NCBI RefSeq assembly: GCF_004664715.2
Contig: NC_051074.1
Coordinates: 14,307,178-14,371,177 of the forward strand
DNA: 64,000 bases
Direction of reading: 5' to 3'
DNA from: Peromyscus leucopus
Lineage: Eukaryota > Chordata > Mammalia > Rodentia > Cricetidae
In this document: positions 22,483 to 33,589 of the stretch, piece by piece
Position numbering within the stretch: position 1 is the stretch's first letter
How the letters are laid out: every line of letters begins with the position of its first letter
Program-made: the position numbers and the translations under genes
Notes under the pieces: generated by a model
Databases searched by the model: none
What the model saw: only the letters and a program-made list of their open reading frames with translations
What the model was told of the DNA's origin: nothing

Positions 22483-22548
22483 GTGTATTAACAAGTCCTT
22501 TTCAGTAGCTCTTATTGTTCATTTTCACTTACTAAGCTGCTTGTTCCA

Positions 22549-22552
<4 letters not shown>

Positions 22553-22590
<38 letters not shown>
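22553..22590. repeat. (TG)n microsatellite
   Basis: About 19 GT units leading into the inverted SINE that follows. Confidence 0.95.
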
Positions 22591-22595
<5 letters not shown>

Positions 22596-22905
22596 TAATG
22601 TGCATGTGTAGTGTTCACACACATGTGGAGATCAGAGAACAGCTTTGGGTGTTGTTAGTTTGGTATAACCCACCTTATACCTTATAGAGAGACGGGGGCT
22701 CTATTGACTTGGATCTCACTAATTATACTAGGCTGGCTAGCCAGTGTGCCTGGGGATCTGCCTGTTTCTCCCCAGGGCTGGGATTACAAGTGTACACCAC
22801 ATACCTGGCTTCTTTTCTTTTTTTCAAACATGGGATTTAGAGATCAAACTCAGCTGGCCATTCTTCTGCAGCAAGCACTTTACTGACAGTACTATCTCCC
22901 TGGTG
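22591..22905 (-). mobile_element. B4-type composite SINE, inverted
   Basis: TG-rich start and 'cacatgtggagatcagagaa', then 'actaggctggctagccagtg' and 'gggctgggattacaagtgta', then the inverted tRNA-like head 'gcaagcactttactgaca'. A B1-like body next to an ID-like head fits B4/RSINE composites. Confidence 0.58.
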
Positions 22906-23245
22906 GAGGAAGCGTTCTTTGTACAGAGCCAAGGAAGGTGAACTAAAGAACCTTTATAGAAAGTTTTATACAAAAACTCTAAATTAGTTGTACAAACTGG
23001 GAAGGAAGCAAAGGTCCAAAAGCATGGGTTTAATTCAACTCCAGTGAATTCCAAGATCTCAGTGCATTGAAACTCATTATTCCCAATCTTTTGCAGAACT
23101 ACAGAGAGAAAAAACAAAAGAGATTGACTTATAGATCACTATGACCCAAGTTGTTCTCTGGTCATCTATGAAGATAATGTGCAGTAAAGCAGCAGGAGAG
23201 TGGTTAGAAGGGACATGGGAGTGTGGAAGATGATCTGCTAGAATG

Positions 23246-23460
23246 TTAGGTTTTTTTTATTTATTTAATATTTTTTTCCTTTATTTTATAATATCGACTA
23301 CAGTTTCCCCTCTACCCACTCCTTCCATTTCCTCCTCCCGACTCCCATCTACCCCCCTCCCTATCCACCCACTCCTCCTTGGTCTCCATTCAGAAAGGAG
23401 CAGGCCTCCCATGGGCTTGAACACAGCATGGCACATCAAGTTGAGGTTGATTTATAACCA
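23246..23460 (-). mobile_element. Rodent L1 3' UTR fragment, inverted
   Basis: T-rich start, C-rich 'ctcctcccgactcccatcta' and then 'gcaggcctcccatgggc' and 'agcatggcacatcaagttga', matching the inverted L1 3' UTR also present at 29450-29610. Confidence 0.72.
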
Positions 23461-24025
23461 TGACTTGATTCCCTTTGGATATTCAGTAAGTTAGATGAGG
23501 ACAATGCATCCAGCTCTTATTTTGGAAAAGGCTAAACAACCCACTTAAGATTCACAACACACAATTTTCTACTGTTCCTAAGCTGCCTAACCACCTAACA
23601 TAGAACTGTTTTGTAAGGAAAGAAGCATTTATTGCTTTTAGGCAAGAGCCTGAGAAGGTGAGAAAATGTGATCTGGTACCCACACAAAATGTAAATGCCA
23701 TGCTTCTTGGTTACATAGTACCCAAGTTTTGCATTTTATCCAAACTGGCTGGTGTTCAGGAGGCACAAACCACAAAAATGAAGGAAAGATAGAAAGAAAA
23801 TCTATTTTGAATGTGGTAGTCATTTCCCTAATTTGGATTAGCTATATGTTAGAGGTGGTTATTATAAATAAAAGACAGAGATTAGAGACAGTTATATTGA
23901 TATTTTCCCACATCCCTTTAGTTTAATAGTGGATTTGTATAATAGACCTAATTTGAAATGGTCTGTGTAGGAGGTGTGTTGCATGGAGGGGTATGCTTGT
24001 TGTTGGTATGTACCATATATTATAT
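23461..24025. other. Unassigned DNA
   Basis: No repeat or gene was recognised. Confidence 0.5.
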
Positions 24026-24029
24026 CTTT

Positions 24030-24280
24030 ATAGCCTTCAAAATTCCCCACCTCATGGATGGTTTTAGGGGGTCAAACCTCCAAGAAGCAATTAAGTTTTG
24101 ATGAGGTCATGGGGTAAGGCAGCACAGCTGGGATTATTGTGCTGTCCCCCAACCGGGGACCCTACTGTTAACTGACAACCTCACCTTAGACGTCACAGCC
24201 TCTGGAAATGTGAGAGGTAAGTTCTTTTGTTTAAGCCACATGGTATTGTATCTTCTTGTGGCCTCTTGAACTAAGACAGT
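24030..24280 (+). mobile_element. MLT1/MST-like MaLR LTR, sense
   Basis: 'gatgaggtcatggggtaag' in the middle and the 3' end 'gtttaagccacatggtattg' then 'cttgaactaagacag' follow the MST/MLT1 3' terminus ('gactaagaca'). Confidence 0.6.
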
Positions 24281-25229
24281 ATCGAGGGTGTAGCTGTTGG
24301 TAGTATGTATGGCTGTAGTTGGGTGCATGTAAGAATAGTAGCTGGGGGTGAGTGAGTGTTGATAAGGAGGGTGATAGGAAGGATAGTTATTATTGATTGT
24401 GTGTGTGTGCATGAGTGTGTGTACATGCGCATGTGCATGCAAGTACATTTGTGTGGTTGCTGAGAAGTATGGGTTCAACATTTGTCCAAGCAGGCCCCTG
24501 AATTCATATCTTACCACCACACCTAAATCTTTAACATCCTTAATTTTTGTAGAATCACAGATCAATGATAGCATGCTAGCTGCTTACTCTAGAGTCTTTA
24601 TTGCAAGATAGTGCTGTTCTAGTGAAATTCATCGAGTCCTGGGCCTCCCCTCAGAGCAGCCCCCCACTGCCCTGGACTTCGGTTCTAGTATGATGGAGAC
24701 TCCACCTTCTCTTGAAAGGTATTTTCAGATTGTTTTATGAGAAAATGAATGAATGAGCTTAAAATGGGAATGGGAGAAAGCAGGAGAAGAAAACAAAGGG
24801 AGAAAGATAGGGAGCAAGAGGAACATTTGCTCTAAAAGTCTGTGCAGTCCTGAAATCCTCAGCATGCCTTTGTTCTTTCTCTGTGAAGAGCCTCCTCATT
24901 CATGCGCCTCATCTGGGTTCCCAGTGCTGAGAGAGCATTCTTTAGAGTCTTCTTTGATTATTTGCAACTCCTTAAAATTCACAGAGGACGAATGTGGTTC
25001 GCTGTGGCCTCACAAATCAGAAAGGACAACTGTTGCCCCACCCTTATCTGAGAAAAAATTAATCAACTTCAAAGCACTTGACTAAAAAGCCCCAGTCCAA
25101 ACCAAAACACAATGTCACCTTTTGGGGACATAATAACTTTCCTCTCAAGCTCATATGATTTTTAAATAAGCAAGTGGAAAGGGGATAGAAAGGAGGAGAT
25201 GTGCTCACTATTTACCAGCTTGTGTATAT
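24281..25229. other. Unassigned DNA with alternating purine-pyrimidine tract
   Basis: 24390-24455 is a GT/GC/AT alternating tract (Z-DNA prone). The rest shows no named repeat. The 146-codon minus-strand frame (24134-24574) and 110-codon plus frame (24753-25085) have no recognisable domain. Confidence 0.5.
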
Positions 25230-25500
25230 ACAAGGTGACTCTACTTCAGTAATCACATTGGCCAGCGAAGAGTTATTGCTTCCTCTGCTCTGCAGTTCAG
25301 AAGGTGTATCCAAAAAAAAAAAAAAAAAATCAATGTCAGCTGGCTTTGGAGGAAATGTTTTTAATGGGCTTGCTGTTGCCAAGTCTCCCTGGGCAGCTTG
25401 ATGGATGTCTCTGCACTGTGACGTCAGCAGCCTGGTTCTGTGAAGCTTATCTCCCAGGCTCTCAGTTTCACAGGTATACTGAGGTCAGGTAGTGCAAGCA
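25230..25500. promoter_or_regulatory. Candidate conserved/regulatory block with CRE
   Basis: A non-repetitive segment with moderate GC content lies between repeats. It holds an exact TGACGTCA at 25419-25426 and a run of A at 25311-25329. No TATA box or CpG island is visible, so promoter activity is only a possibility. Confidence 0.3.
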
Positions 25501-25787
25501 AAGGAAGGAGTAGAGGGATTAGGATGTGACAGTAGGGAATGTGAGGAGCTACATGGGACTGGAGAGGGTATCTCTTATATATAGGAGTCGTTTCTGTTTA
25601 CTTCTGTATGCAGTGTGAGGCAACAAGGGACCCGTGCTGTAGGAGTCTCTGGTGTTTCAGGGGAAATTTTCCTTCCTTCATCAAGGATGAGAAACAGACT
25701 AGGTTGGGGTCATACAAAGGGAAATTTGTAGATGACTCACCCCGAAGAAAGAAATTAGGAAATATTCTAATTCTAAAAGCTTTTGTG

Positions 25788-26092
25788 CTTGATCTGCTTA
25801 AGGCCCCCCCTGGCAATGGGATCAGGATCCATCCCTAGTGCATGAGCGGGCTTTTTGGAGCCCAGTGCCTGTGGTGGGACACCTTACACAGCCTTGGTGT
25901 AGGGGGAGGAGCTTAGACCTGCCACAACTGAATGTACCAGGATCTGCTGACTCCTTGTGAGAGGCCTTGCCTTGGAGGAGGTGGGAATGGGGAGTGGGTT
26001 GGGGGGGAATGCTGGGGGAGGTGGGAGGAGGGAGGAGAGGGGAATCTGTGGTTGGTATGTAAAATGAATAGAAAATTTCTTAATAAGAAAAA
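25788..26092 (+). mobile_element. 5'-truncated L1 3' UTR, sense, 13 bp TSD
   Basis: 'ctggcaatgggatcaggatc', a G-rich body ('ggaggaggtgggaatgggga') and the terminus 'gttggtatgtaaaatgaata' plus A tail. The perfect TSD 'aaaagcttttgtg' lies at 25775-25787 and 26093-26105. No coding part of ORF2 is included. Confidence 0.94.
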
Positions 26093-26281
26093 AAAAGCTT
26101 TTGTGAAGGCCTACTTTCATTTCCTGGACTGCTGTAACAAAATACCACAGACTGAGTGGCTTACACATCAGAAATGAATTTGCTTACAGTTCTGAATGCT
26201 GGAACCCAGGATCAACGTGTTGGCAAATTTCATTTCTTCTGAATCATGAGAGATCCCCTCTTGTTGAATTGCAAGTGGGCT

Positions 26282-26455
26282 TTTGTTTGTTGGGTAATTT
26301 GAGATAGGATCACACTGTGTAGCCAAGCCCAGGCCAGGTTTGTCTGGAACTTTCTATGTATCTGTGTTGGGGGATGACAAAACTTGTGATCCCCCTATAT
26401 TGATCGCTCGTGTTATTGGATTACAAGCAGCAGTTACCATGTCTCCTTGAAGTCA
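26282..26455 (-). mobile_element. Old B1-like SINE, inverted
   Basis: 'gagataggatcacactgtgt', 'agccaagcccaggcc' and 'ttattggattacaagcagca' follow the inverted B1 order, but it is longer and more diverged than the young copies. It interrupts the host MaLR LTR. Confidence 0.55.
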
Positions 26456-26721
26456 ACCACCTTTTTGCATCTTTATGTTTTTCATTGCATTTGCACTCCT
26501 TGGAGTTTCTTCTGTGTCCAAATACCCTCTTCTGAGAAGACTACACTAGTTTGATTGGGTTAGGTTCTACACTAATGTGCTTATTTGAATCTGTCACCTC
26601 TTTCAAGACTCTATCTACCAGCATGCTCCCACTTTGAGATGCGAGAGGTGGGCTTCCCGTGGTTTAGAGGCACTGTCTTCCGACACAGTCTCACTCTGGG
26701 ATATTGGTGATGACAACTCCC

Positions 26722-27035
26722 TGTGGTTTAGATATAGCTTTGTGTCCCACTATACTTTAAAAGTTTTGGTCCTCAGGGAGGTACTACTGGGAGGTGGTGG
26801 GAGCTTTATGTAGTAAGATCTTAGCAGGAGTTCCTTGAGAAGCCAAGTTTGGAAGGGTCTGAGAGAGGCTTCATGCTTTTACATTGCAGTGCATCAGTAG
26901 GCGATACAGGAAGGGAGAGCCCTTAGCAGAGCCTGAGTGCTGTGAGCCTCCTGAACTTCAAGCTAAATAAGTTTCTTCCCTTCCTATGTAGATGCCCTGG
27001 GTATTTTATGGTACTAATGAATGGTGACTAACACA
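26722..27035 (+). mobile_element. MaLR LTR, sense, nested
   Basis: Starts 'tgtggtttagatatagcttt', has 'actgggaggtggtgggagct' and 'caagctaaataagtttctt', and ends 'gtgactaacaca'. It lies inside the inverted LTR at 26106-27070. I could not identify a 5 bp TSD. Confidence 0.7.
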
Positions 27036-27070
27036 GGACTTTAATATATGAATTCTGAGGGGAAAACAAT

Positions 27071-27625
27071 TAAGCTGACAGCAGGGAGGCACCCCAGAGT
27101 CCATGTTCTTCACAGGCAGACAGCTTGGGCATCTGCATTCCATTCTCCTCATTCAGACCCTTTGGCAACTATGTATTACAAACAAGATGTGAACAACTCC
27201 AACACACATATACAGTGACTTAATTAATACTTTAAGCTCATCCTTAGACAAGAAATTCCCAAGTAAGCTTGTGATTATTATAGATTATAAAGGCTTGCCA
27301 TAGGGAGTGTGGGGTTCCTCGACTCCTCCAACAGAACCAACTTTGTCATCATCGTGAACTGTGTTCCATTTTGGAGGTGGCGTTGTCTTTAAATAGTTAG
27401 TAATTGGTACTTCAGTGCATTCCAGCATTTGTCACCACTCACAGCTCCTATTCTCTACGACACGGCATCTGTGGTGAGATATGGTGGTTTACACTCCATC
27501 TGTGTGCAGCTAGTCTTGCATGCCAGCAACTACTCAGCTCGAAGAGAGGAGCTCCCATGCTGCTGCTCAGGACAACCCCTGAGAATTATTTTTCCACTGA
27601 GCCAAAATAAATTTACTTCCTGTGG
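27071..27625. other. Unassigned DNA
   Basis: No repeat or RNA gene was recognised. Confidence 0.5.
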
Positions 27626-27626
27626 A

Positions 27627-27655
27627 AAACAACAACAACAACAACAACAACAACA
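27627..27655. repeat. (CAA)n microsatellite
   Basis: About nine perfect AAC units, likely the remnant of a retroelement tail. Confidence 0.9.
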
Positions 27656-27779
27656 CAAAAGCCTAGTAGAAATTGCATGTTCTAAGGAGTGCTTGGAAGG
27701 AGTACATGGGCTTTTTGTTACATGGAGTAATGACCAATGGTATTGATCTAGTTACTTCAAAGTCTGACCTGATTCACTA

Positions 27780-28510
27780 TATAATAAAAGCACAGGTAAC
27801 CTGATTTTTTAAAAAAGTGAAGGGACCCCTGAATATAAACTTTCCCCTGAACAAAATATGGACATGACCTACAAATGATATGAAAAGCCCTAAGCATCTG
27901 ATCATGAAATAGGTACAACCAAAACCACAAGGAGCTACCAAACAGATCTGATAGGATGGACATCTTTGAAACAAAACAAAACACAACACAAGTAACCTCA
28001 AGTGCTGTGAGAGGCAGAGAAAAGAGAACCCTGGCATACTTTTGGTGGGAATATAAATGCTACCAGTAGTTCATCCACGATGGAAAGCAGCACGTAATAT
28101 GGAAGTTCCTCAAAAAATAGAGCTGCTATACAATCTAGCAATCCCATTTGTGAGTATCTGTTCAGAGTCAACAAAAGAAACATCTCGGGATAGTCACACC
28201 TCTATACTCACTGCATTATTATTTATAGTTAGCCAAAATAAGGACATAACACAAGACAAACGGATAGAAAGTTCATAATATCTTAAGTATTCACACACTT
28301 ATATAGTTATATGTTGTTTATCCAAAAAAGAAGAAGAAAAATGAAGGAAGTTGTGCCATAGTTGGGAGCTTGAATAGACCGGGAGGATGCTGTGTTAAGA
28401 GAAATAAGTCAGACTCAGAAACACAAGTCTTGAATGATATCATTTACATGTGAAATCTAGAAAAATTAAACTCATAGAAATAGAGAGTAGCAGAACCATG
28501 GTCAGCAGGT

Positions 28511-28583
<73 letters not shown>

Positions 28584-28650
28584 CTGATTAAAAGGTGCAG
28601 TTTGGTTGTAAGATGAACAAGATCTGATGACTGTAATTTGTGAAGAGCAG
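27780..28650 (+). mobile_element. Ancient L1M, ORF2 3' end and 3' UTR, sense
   Basis: Clear L1M phrases in order: 'tttggtgggaatataaatgc', 'atggaagttcctcaaaaaat', 'acaatctagcaatcccattt', 'gctgtgttaagagaaataag' and 'actcatagaaatagagagta'. The reading frame is broken many times. A long GA microsatellite (28512-28580) has grown inside the 3' UTR. Confidence 0.78.
28512..28580. repeat. (GA)n microsatellite within L1M
   Basis: About 34 perfect GA units; the L1M text resumes after it ('aaatactgattaaaaggtgc'). Confidence 0.98.
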
Positions 28651-28659
28651 AGGTCATTT

Positions 28660-28940
28660 CTTACCTTTCTAGAGTTGGGGAGTCTCAGGTTGAAGGAAGT
28701 ACATCTTGTGAAGCTCTTCTTGCTTCATCTTTCTATGGCAAGAGACAAAGGATGAAGAGAGAATTGACACTGAGCCGCTTTTATAGTGACATACATATGC
28801 TTGTGGCATTGAGTCCATTCCCATGATGAAGACATCAATCCACTTACCAGGGCAAAGCCCTTATCATTTAACCCCTGTACATGGCTGCACTAGAGATCAA
28901 AGTTCCAACTCAACTCTCAAAATATACTGTGCTGATTAGT
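28660..28940 (-). mobile_element. MLT1/MST-like MaLR LTR, inverted
   Basis: 'aggtcatttcttac', 'catctttctatggcaagaga', 'catcaatccacttaccaggg' and 'caaagcccttatcatttaac' follow the inverted MST-type LTR. Confidence 0.52.
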
Positions 28941-29334
28941 TTTTGTCAGCGGACACGAAAGAGACTCACCCGGGAAAAGGGAAGTTCCTTCATCAATTTT
29001 ACCGATGGTGCACTTTCTTGATTGACGTTTGACGCCGGAGGATCCAGCACCAATGTGAATGGTACCACATTGGTACCCAGGGAAGATGGTCCTGGATTGT
29101 ATAAAAACATGGGTGGTAGTGGTGAATTTGGAAGTGGGGAGGGCTGTCAATATAGAAGCAGAGGGAGGGCAGAAGGATAAATAACAGCAAGAATGCTTGA
29201 AAAAAAGTCTTAAGGAAACTTTATATTTACCTAAAATTACATATCACATACATATGATATAAATTTAATATATATTAAATTAAGTTATGCTACTTAGGCT
29301 GACAGTGCTCCTCCAAGAGCCGTAGACCATCTGA
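28941..29334. other. Unassigned DNA
   Basis: A CpG-containing patch near 28955-29045 is the only notable composition change. No gene was recognised. Confidence 0.5.
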
Positions 29335-29415
29335 CAACCACCCCCTCCCAGCATCAGGCACAAGAAACCTGTTTTTGAGTTATTGGTTAGGGGAGTCCAA
29401 AAGACTTCTAAAAGT
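29335..29415 (+). mobile_element. Lx-like L1 3' segment (copy B), left piece
   Basis: 'cagcatcaggcacaagaaac' onward pairs with 11430 onward in copy A. It is cut by the inverted L1 that follows. Confidence 0.6.
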
Positions 29416-30849
29416 AGACTCTTTTTAAAAATTAATTAATAAATTAATTTTTCCCAGTTCCCCCTCCTTCGTTCCTCTTCTCCTCTGAGTCCCTTTCCCC
29501 AACGTCCACCCTACCCCCTATCCACTCCTTCTCCCTTCCCCTAAGAAAAGTGCAGGCCTCCCATGTATATCAGCCAGCCATGGAATATCAAGTCGCAGCA
29601 AGACTAGGCACCTCCTCTCCTATTAAGGCTGGAGGAGGCAACGCAGCAAAAGGAACCAGAATAGCAGGAACCAGAGTCAGAGACAGCCCCTGCTACCTCT
29701 GCCAGGAGTCCCACAAGAAGAGAAGCCACACGTTGCAACACACGTGCAGAGGGCCCAGGTCAGTCCCCTGCAAATTCTCTGGTTGACAGTTCATGAACCC
29801 AGGTCATTTGACTCTGTGTATTTTCTTGTGTTGTCCTTGGTCCCTCTGGCTCCCATAATCCTTCCTCCCCTCTTCTACAGGATTTCCCAAGGTCTGTCTA
29901 ATGTTTGGCTGTAGGTCTCTGTGTCTATTTCTATCAGTTGCTGGATGAAGACTGAAGACTGGGCTAGGCAATGATTTATGAGTACAGCAGAATATCATTA
30001 GTAATCATTTCACTGACTTTTTCTTTCTTTTTTGCCAGTCATATTTGGTTCTATCCTGGGTCTCTGGGTTGTCTAAACTCTGGGTCCTGGCCCTTCAGGC
30101 ATTGTCAGGGGTGGGCTCTCTCTCATAGTATAGGTTTCAACCTGGATCAGTCATTGCTTGGCTACTCCTTTAATTTCTGTGCCACCTTTGTCCCAGCATA
30201 TCTTATAGGCAGGGCAAATTGTAGGTCAGAGGTTATGTGGCTAGGTTGGTTTCCCAATCCCTTCACTTCAAGTCTTGCCTGGTTACAGGAGATGGCCAGA
30301 TCAGGCTCCATATCTTCCATTGCTAGAAGACTTAGCTAGGGTCACCTTCATAGATTATTGGAAGTTTCCATTGCACTAGGTTTCTAGCTCATCTTAGAGA
30401 TATCCCTAATTCCAGTTGTCCTTCCCAGTACTCTCTCCCTCCATCTTTCCATCACCTGATCCCTCCTATTTTCATGCCTAACCATCCATCTAGATCTTTT
30501 CCTCTGTCCACCTGTGATGTCTATTCTACTTCCCTTTCACAGTGAGATTCATGTTTCCCCCCTCCCCCTTGATCCTTCCTTGTTACTTAGCTTCTTTGGG
30601 TCTGTGGATAGTAGCATGATTATCCTTTACTTTATGGCTAATATTCACCTATAAGTGAGTACATACCATGTTTGTCTTTCTGGGTCTGGTTACATCACTC
30701 AGGATGATCTTTTCTAGTTCCATCCATTTCCCAACAAATTTCATGATGCCATTGTTTTTAACAGACAAGTAATACTCCATTGTGTAAATGTACCACATTT
30801 TCTTTATCTGTTCTTTGGTTGATGGACATCTAGATTGTTTCCAGGAAAA
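29416..30849 (-). mobile_element. 5'-truncated L1, inverted, about 1.4 kb
   Basis: T-rich tail at the left, the C-rich 3' UTR, 'gcaggcctcccatgtatatc', and at the right the inverted end of ORF2 ('gagtgagtacatacca'-like text near 30650, 'gttccatccatttcccaaca', 'gtaccacattttctttatct'). 5' truncation falls near 30840. Many substitutions make it older than the L1 at 42320. Flanks suggest only a degenerate TSD. Confidence 0.88.
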
Positions 30850-31600
30850 TTAAAACTCCTGTAGGCTATTGCTGTTGCTGTTGGTTGCCTTCCAGAGGCT
30901 GAATGTAAATCACTATTGCTGAAGGGAAAATGTACTTCAGACATAGGATTTGGAAGATTTGAGCTGGATCTGACCTGAAAACTGTGTCTCCAAGGACTAG
31001 CTTTCATCTACCAGAAATATTATGCAATCTGTCAAAGGGGGGAAGAAATCAATAGCCCAAACCAGCTATTATGCCTATGAACCACAGCAATGCCCAGCCC
31101 CTCGAGATATTCTTAAATGTCCAATAGTGGCACTCATATTTTGGTGGTAACCAATAGTGGTTTAATTGGATTTCAGGCCTGCTCAACAAATTATTCATGG
31201 TGCTAGAAACCTAGCCAACTACTTGGGGATAGAGAGGTCATTGATCTTAGAGAAGAACCCACTACCATCACTCAACTAGACCAGTGAAATTCCTAACTGC
31301 ATTATAAATACTTACATTTATACCTACAAAGAACTGTAGCTCTCGTCCCTCATCCAATAAACTTTTCTTTTAAGCAGATGGTGACTATAGCAGAAATCAC
31401 AACTTGTCAAAATATATGGAATGACTGATCATAGGGTACCCAGAATTAATGAATATACATACTACACAAAACTCTTGCACCCAAGGCTCCTAGAGCATCA
31501 TTGAATTGGGGGCAGAATTCTGCAAGAGCCAGAAGACAGGGAAATTTGCTGTGAGATTGTGTCTCTTAGAAATGACAGGGAGTCTATAGAAATGATGGGA
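30850..31600 (+). mobile_element. Lx-like L1 3' segment (copy B), middle piece
   Basis: Resumes after the inverted L1 with 'gtaggctattgctgttgctg' and runs parallel to copy A (11510-11820 and 12300-12660), but without copy A's LTR. It ends where ERV sequence begins, near 31600. Confidence 0.6.
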
Positions 31601-32727
31601 TAAAAGGGCAGATTGTTGAGTCTACTTTTGAACAACCATTAGTCTCAAATATTTAAGTTGGTATGGATTTTTGCATATGGATACAAATTTAAGGTTTTTT
31701 TTGTACTGTATATATGTTTCTACTGTTGTTTAAGGTATTGTACCTATGCAGCTCACTTAAAAGTTTTAGTTCTTAAAAGCTATTTAGGATAATAAAGAAA
31801 GACAGGCTAATAGTTACTCATCTATAACAATCAATGTTAGGCATGTTTTCAAGGTGAAATAGAGATATATTTTAAATAGATAGACGGTATTCAAACAATT
31901 CAAAGACCTACAGAATATGGCATTTAAATTGTTTTAATAACATAAGGCTTTTCATGACAGTTAGACACATCTGCTCCTGACAGCACCAATTTACTTCAAA
32001 AAAGGATGATTGGCATTGAAGAACCTCCATATGGAGTTTGCTTTTATTGTGGCAAAGTTTGCCACTGGAAAGAAACTGCCTTTGCCTCAACTGCTGGCCG
32101 TGTGCTGTCCAAATTGGACAAGCAGAACTCAAAAGAAAGTGACTGCTGAATTTTGCCACAACGAGGTAGGACAGTTCTTCAAAAAAGTGCTGCTTCACAG
32201 AAAAGTCTGTCAGATATTCTAGGAGAGTAGGCAGAAGATGATGCCCCAATGTTGCAGAGGGACCTTGGGTAACTCTCCAGACAGCCAGCTGTTTCTGTTG
32301 TTTCTATAGTTTTAGAAGTTGTTTGCTTTGCACTTCCTGTTTACTCAGGTAAGATTATAACCTTGTCGGGTCTCTGATGGAGTTAAAGACTAGATATTTA
32401 TATAGTTTCCCTTGTTACCAAAATCAGAAAAGAAACTTACATAAGAGATGTAAAGCTTATAAGGTTGGGAAACATAAAATCTTAAGATTTTTATCTAAGA
32501 AATTGTTTTAAGGTTTAACAAGAATTTTTTTAGGATGGTAATAAAAGTTATGATAAAAAATGGTTTACCTATAAAACTTCAGACTCACTAAGATAGGAAA
32601 GAAATAGAGTATTTTCTCCAAAATTGCCAGATACAAATGGATTGGACATTGTAAATAGAGTTCTTATATGTAGTTTTACTGTGTTAGGGTTAAACCTTTT
32701 CCTTTTTATTTAGACAAAAGGAGGAAA
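31601..32727 (+). pseudogene. Decayed ERV internal region, 5' end missing
   Basis: This lies directly upstream of a 3' LTR and ends in a polypurine tract (32716-32727, 'aaaaggaggaaa'), the plus-strand primer site of retroviruses. Near 32039-32080 a Gag-like zinc-knuckle frame is visible: the two Cys codons and the His codon keep CX2CX4H spacing, but the last Cys position is Ala, so the knuckle is broken. The frame then closes quickly, and no protease, polymerase or envelope region is present. The 5' LTR is absent. Confidence 0.65.
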
Positions 32728-33084
32728 TGTTATGGAATATTTGTACACTGTGTGAAGATATATTGCTGGTGATTGGTTTAATAAAGAACTGAACAGCCAA
32801 TAACTAGGCAAGAGATATAGATGGGACTTCTGGGTAGAGACAGAGGGAGTAGGAGATGAATTGAGGGCCATGAAAGATGCCATGGAGATGCAGAAGGAGT
32901 TGGACACACAGAACGGGAGAGAGGTTAAAACCATGTGGTAGAACATAGATTAATAAAAATATGGATTAATTTAAGTTATAAGAGCTAGTGGGACAAGCCT
33001 AAGCTAAGGCAAAGCTTTCATAATTAATAAGAAGTCTCTGTGTCATTATTTGGGAGCTGGCTGGCAGGAAAAAGACTCCCTACA
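32728..33084 (+). mobile_element. ERV 3' LTR (family 2)
   Basis: 357 bp from 'tgttatggaatatttgtaca' to 'aaaaagactccctaca', immediately after a polypurine tract, so it is a 3' LTR rather than a solo LTR. Related to 17494-17842. The host Lx-like segment resumes right after it ('cataacaatatggctgctta'). Confidence 0.88.
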
Positions 33085-33500
33085 TTCCTCCTATAATCCC
33101 ATAACAATATGGCTGCTTAAACAAGTTCTGTACAGTAATAGCGCTAATAGATGTGCTAATGTGTGAGGGGAAAATGGGAACCAGACACAGAGAAAGAACT
33201 ACAGGCAGCTAAGGACTGCCAGGAGAGGGAGAGTTAGTTTTCCTGAGGAATGAACCCCCAATTGGTTATCTAATACCAAATAGTCAGCCCTGAAATCATA
33301 TTCATACACGTGCCCTGAAAAGACTCAGAAGATTCAATCCATATGTTTATGTGTTTATAGATATATGTAACAATAATAATCAGAAAAAAAGAGCATGAAA
33401 TTGAGAAGGAATAAAGGCGGAGCACATGAGGGTTTGAGGTGAGAGGACATGGGAGAGGTTGGAGGAAGGAAAGGGAAAGGAGGAAATGTAATTATTAAAA
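33085..33500 (+). mobile_element. Lx-like L1 3' segment (copy B), right piece
   Basis: Pairs with 12660-13080 of copy A: 'caatatggctgcttaaacaa', 'aactacaggcagctaaggac', 'aacaataataatcagaaaaa', then the purine-rich end. 33500-33580 is a further AGGA-rich stretch. Confidence 0.6.
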
Positions 33501-33589
33501 AGTCATAGAAGGTAGAAGAAAGGAAGGAAAAAGTGTAAAGGAATGAGGGAAGGAAGGAAAGAATAAAGGAAAAACAAGAAAACTGAGTC

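Larger units (their letters stand above)
26106..27070 (-). mobile_element. MLT1/MST-like MaLR LTR, inverted, hosting two insertions
   Basis: It begins 'cctggactgctgtaacaaaa' and 'cacagactgagtggcttac' (inverted LTR 3' end) and resumes at the far side as 'ggactttaatatatgaattc' (inverted 5' part). Between are an old B1-like SINE (26282-26455) and another MaLR LTR in the opposite orientation (26722-27035). Confidence 0.62.

Noticed and set aside
24134..24574. 146-codon minus-strand frame with His/Thr-rich part
   Set aside because: The composition comes from the alternating GT/CA tract and an MLT-like LTR end.
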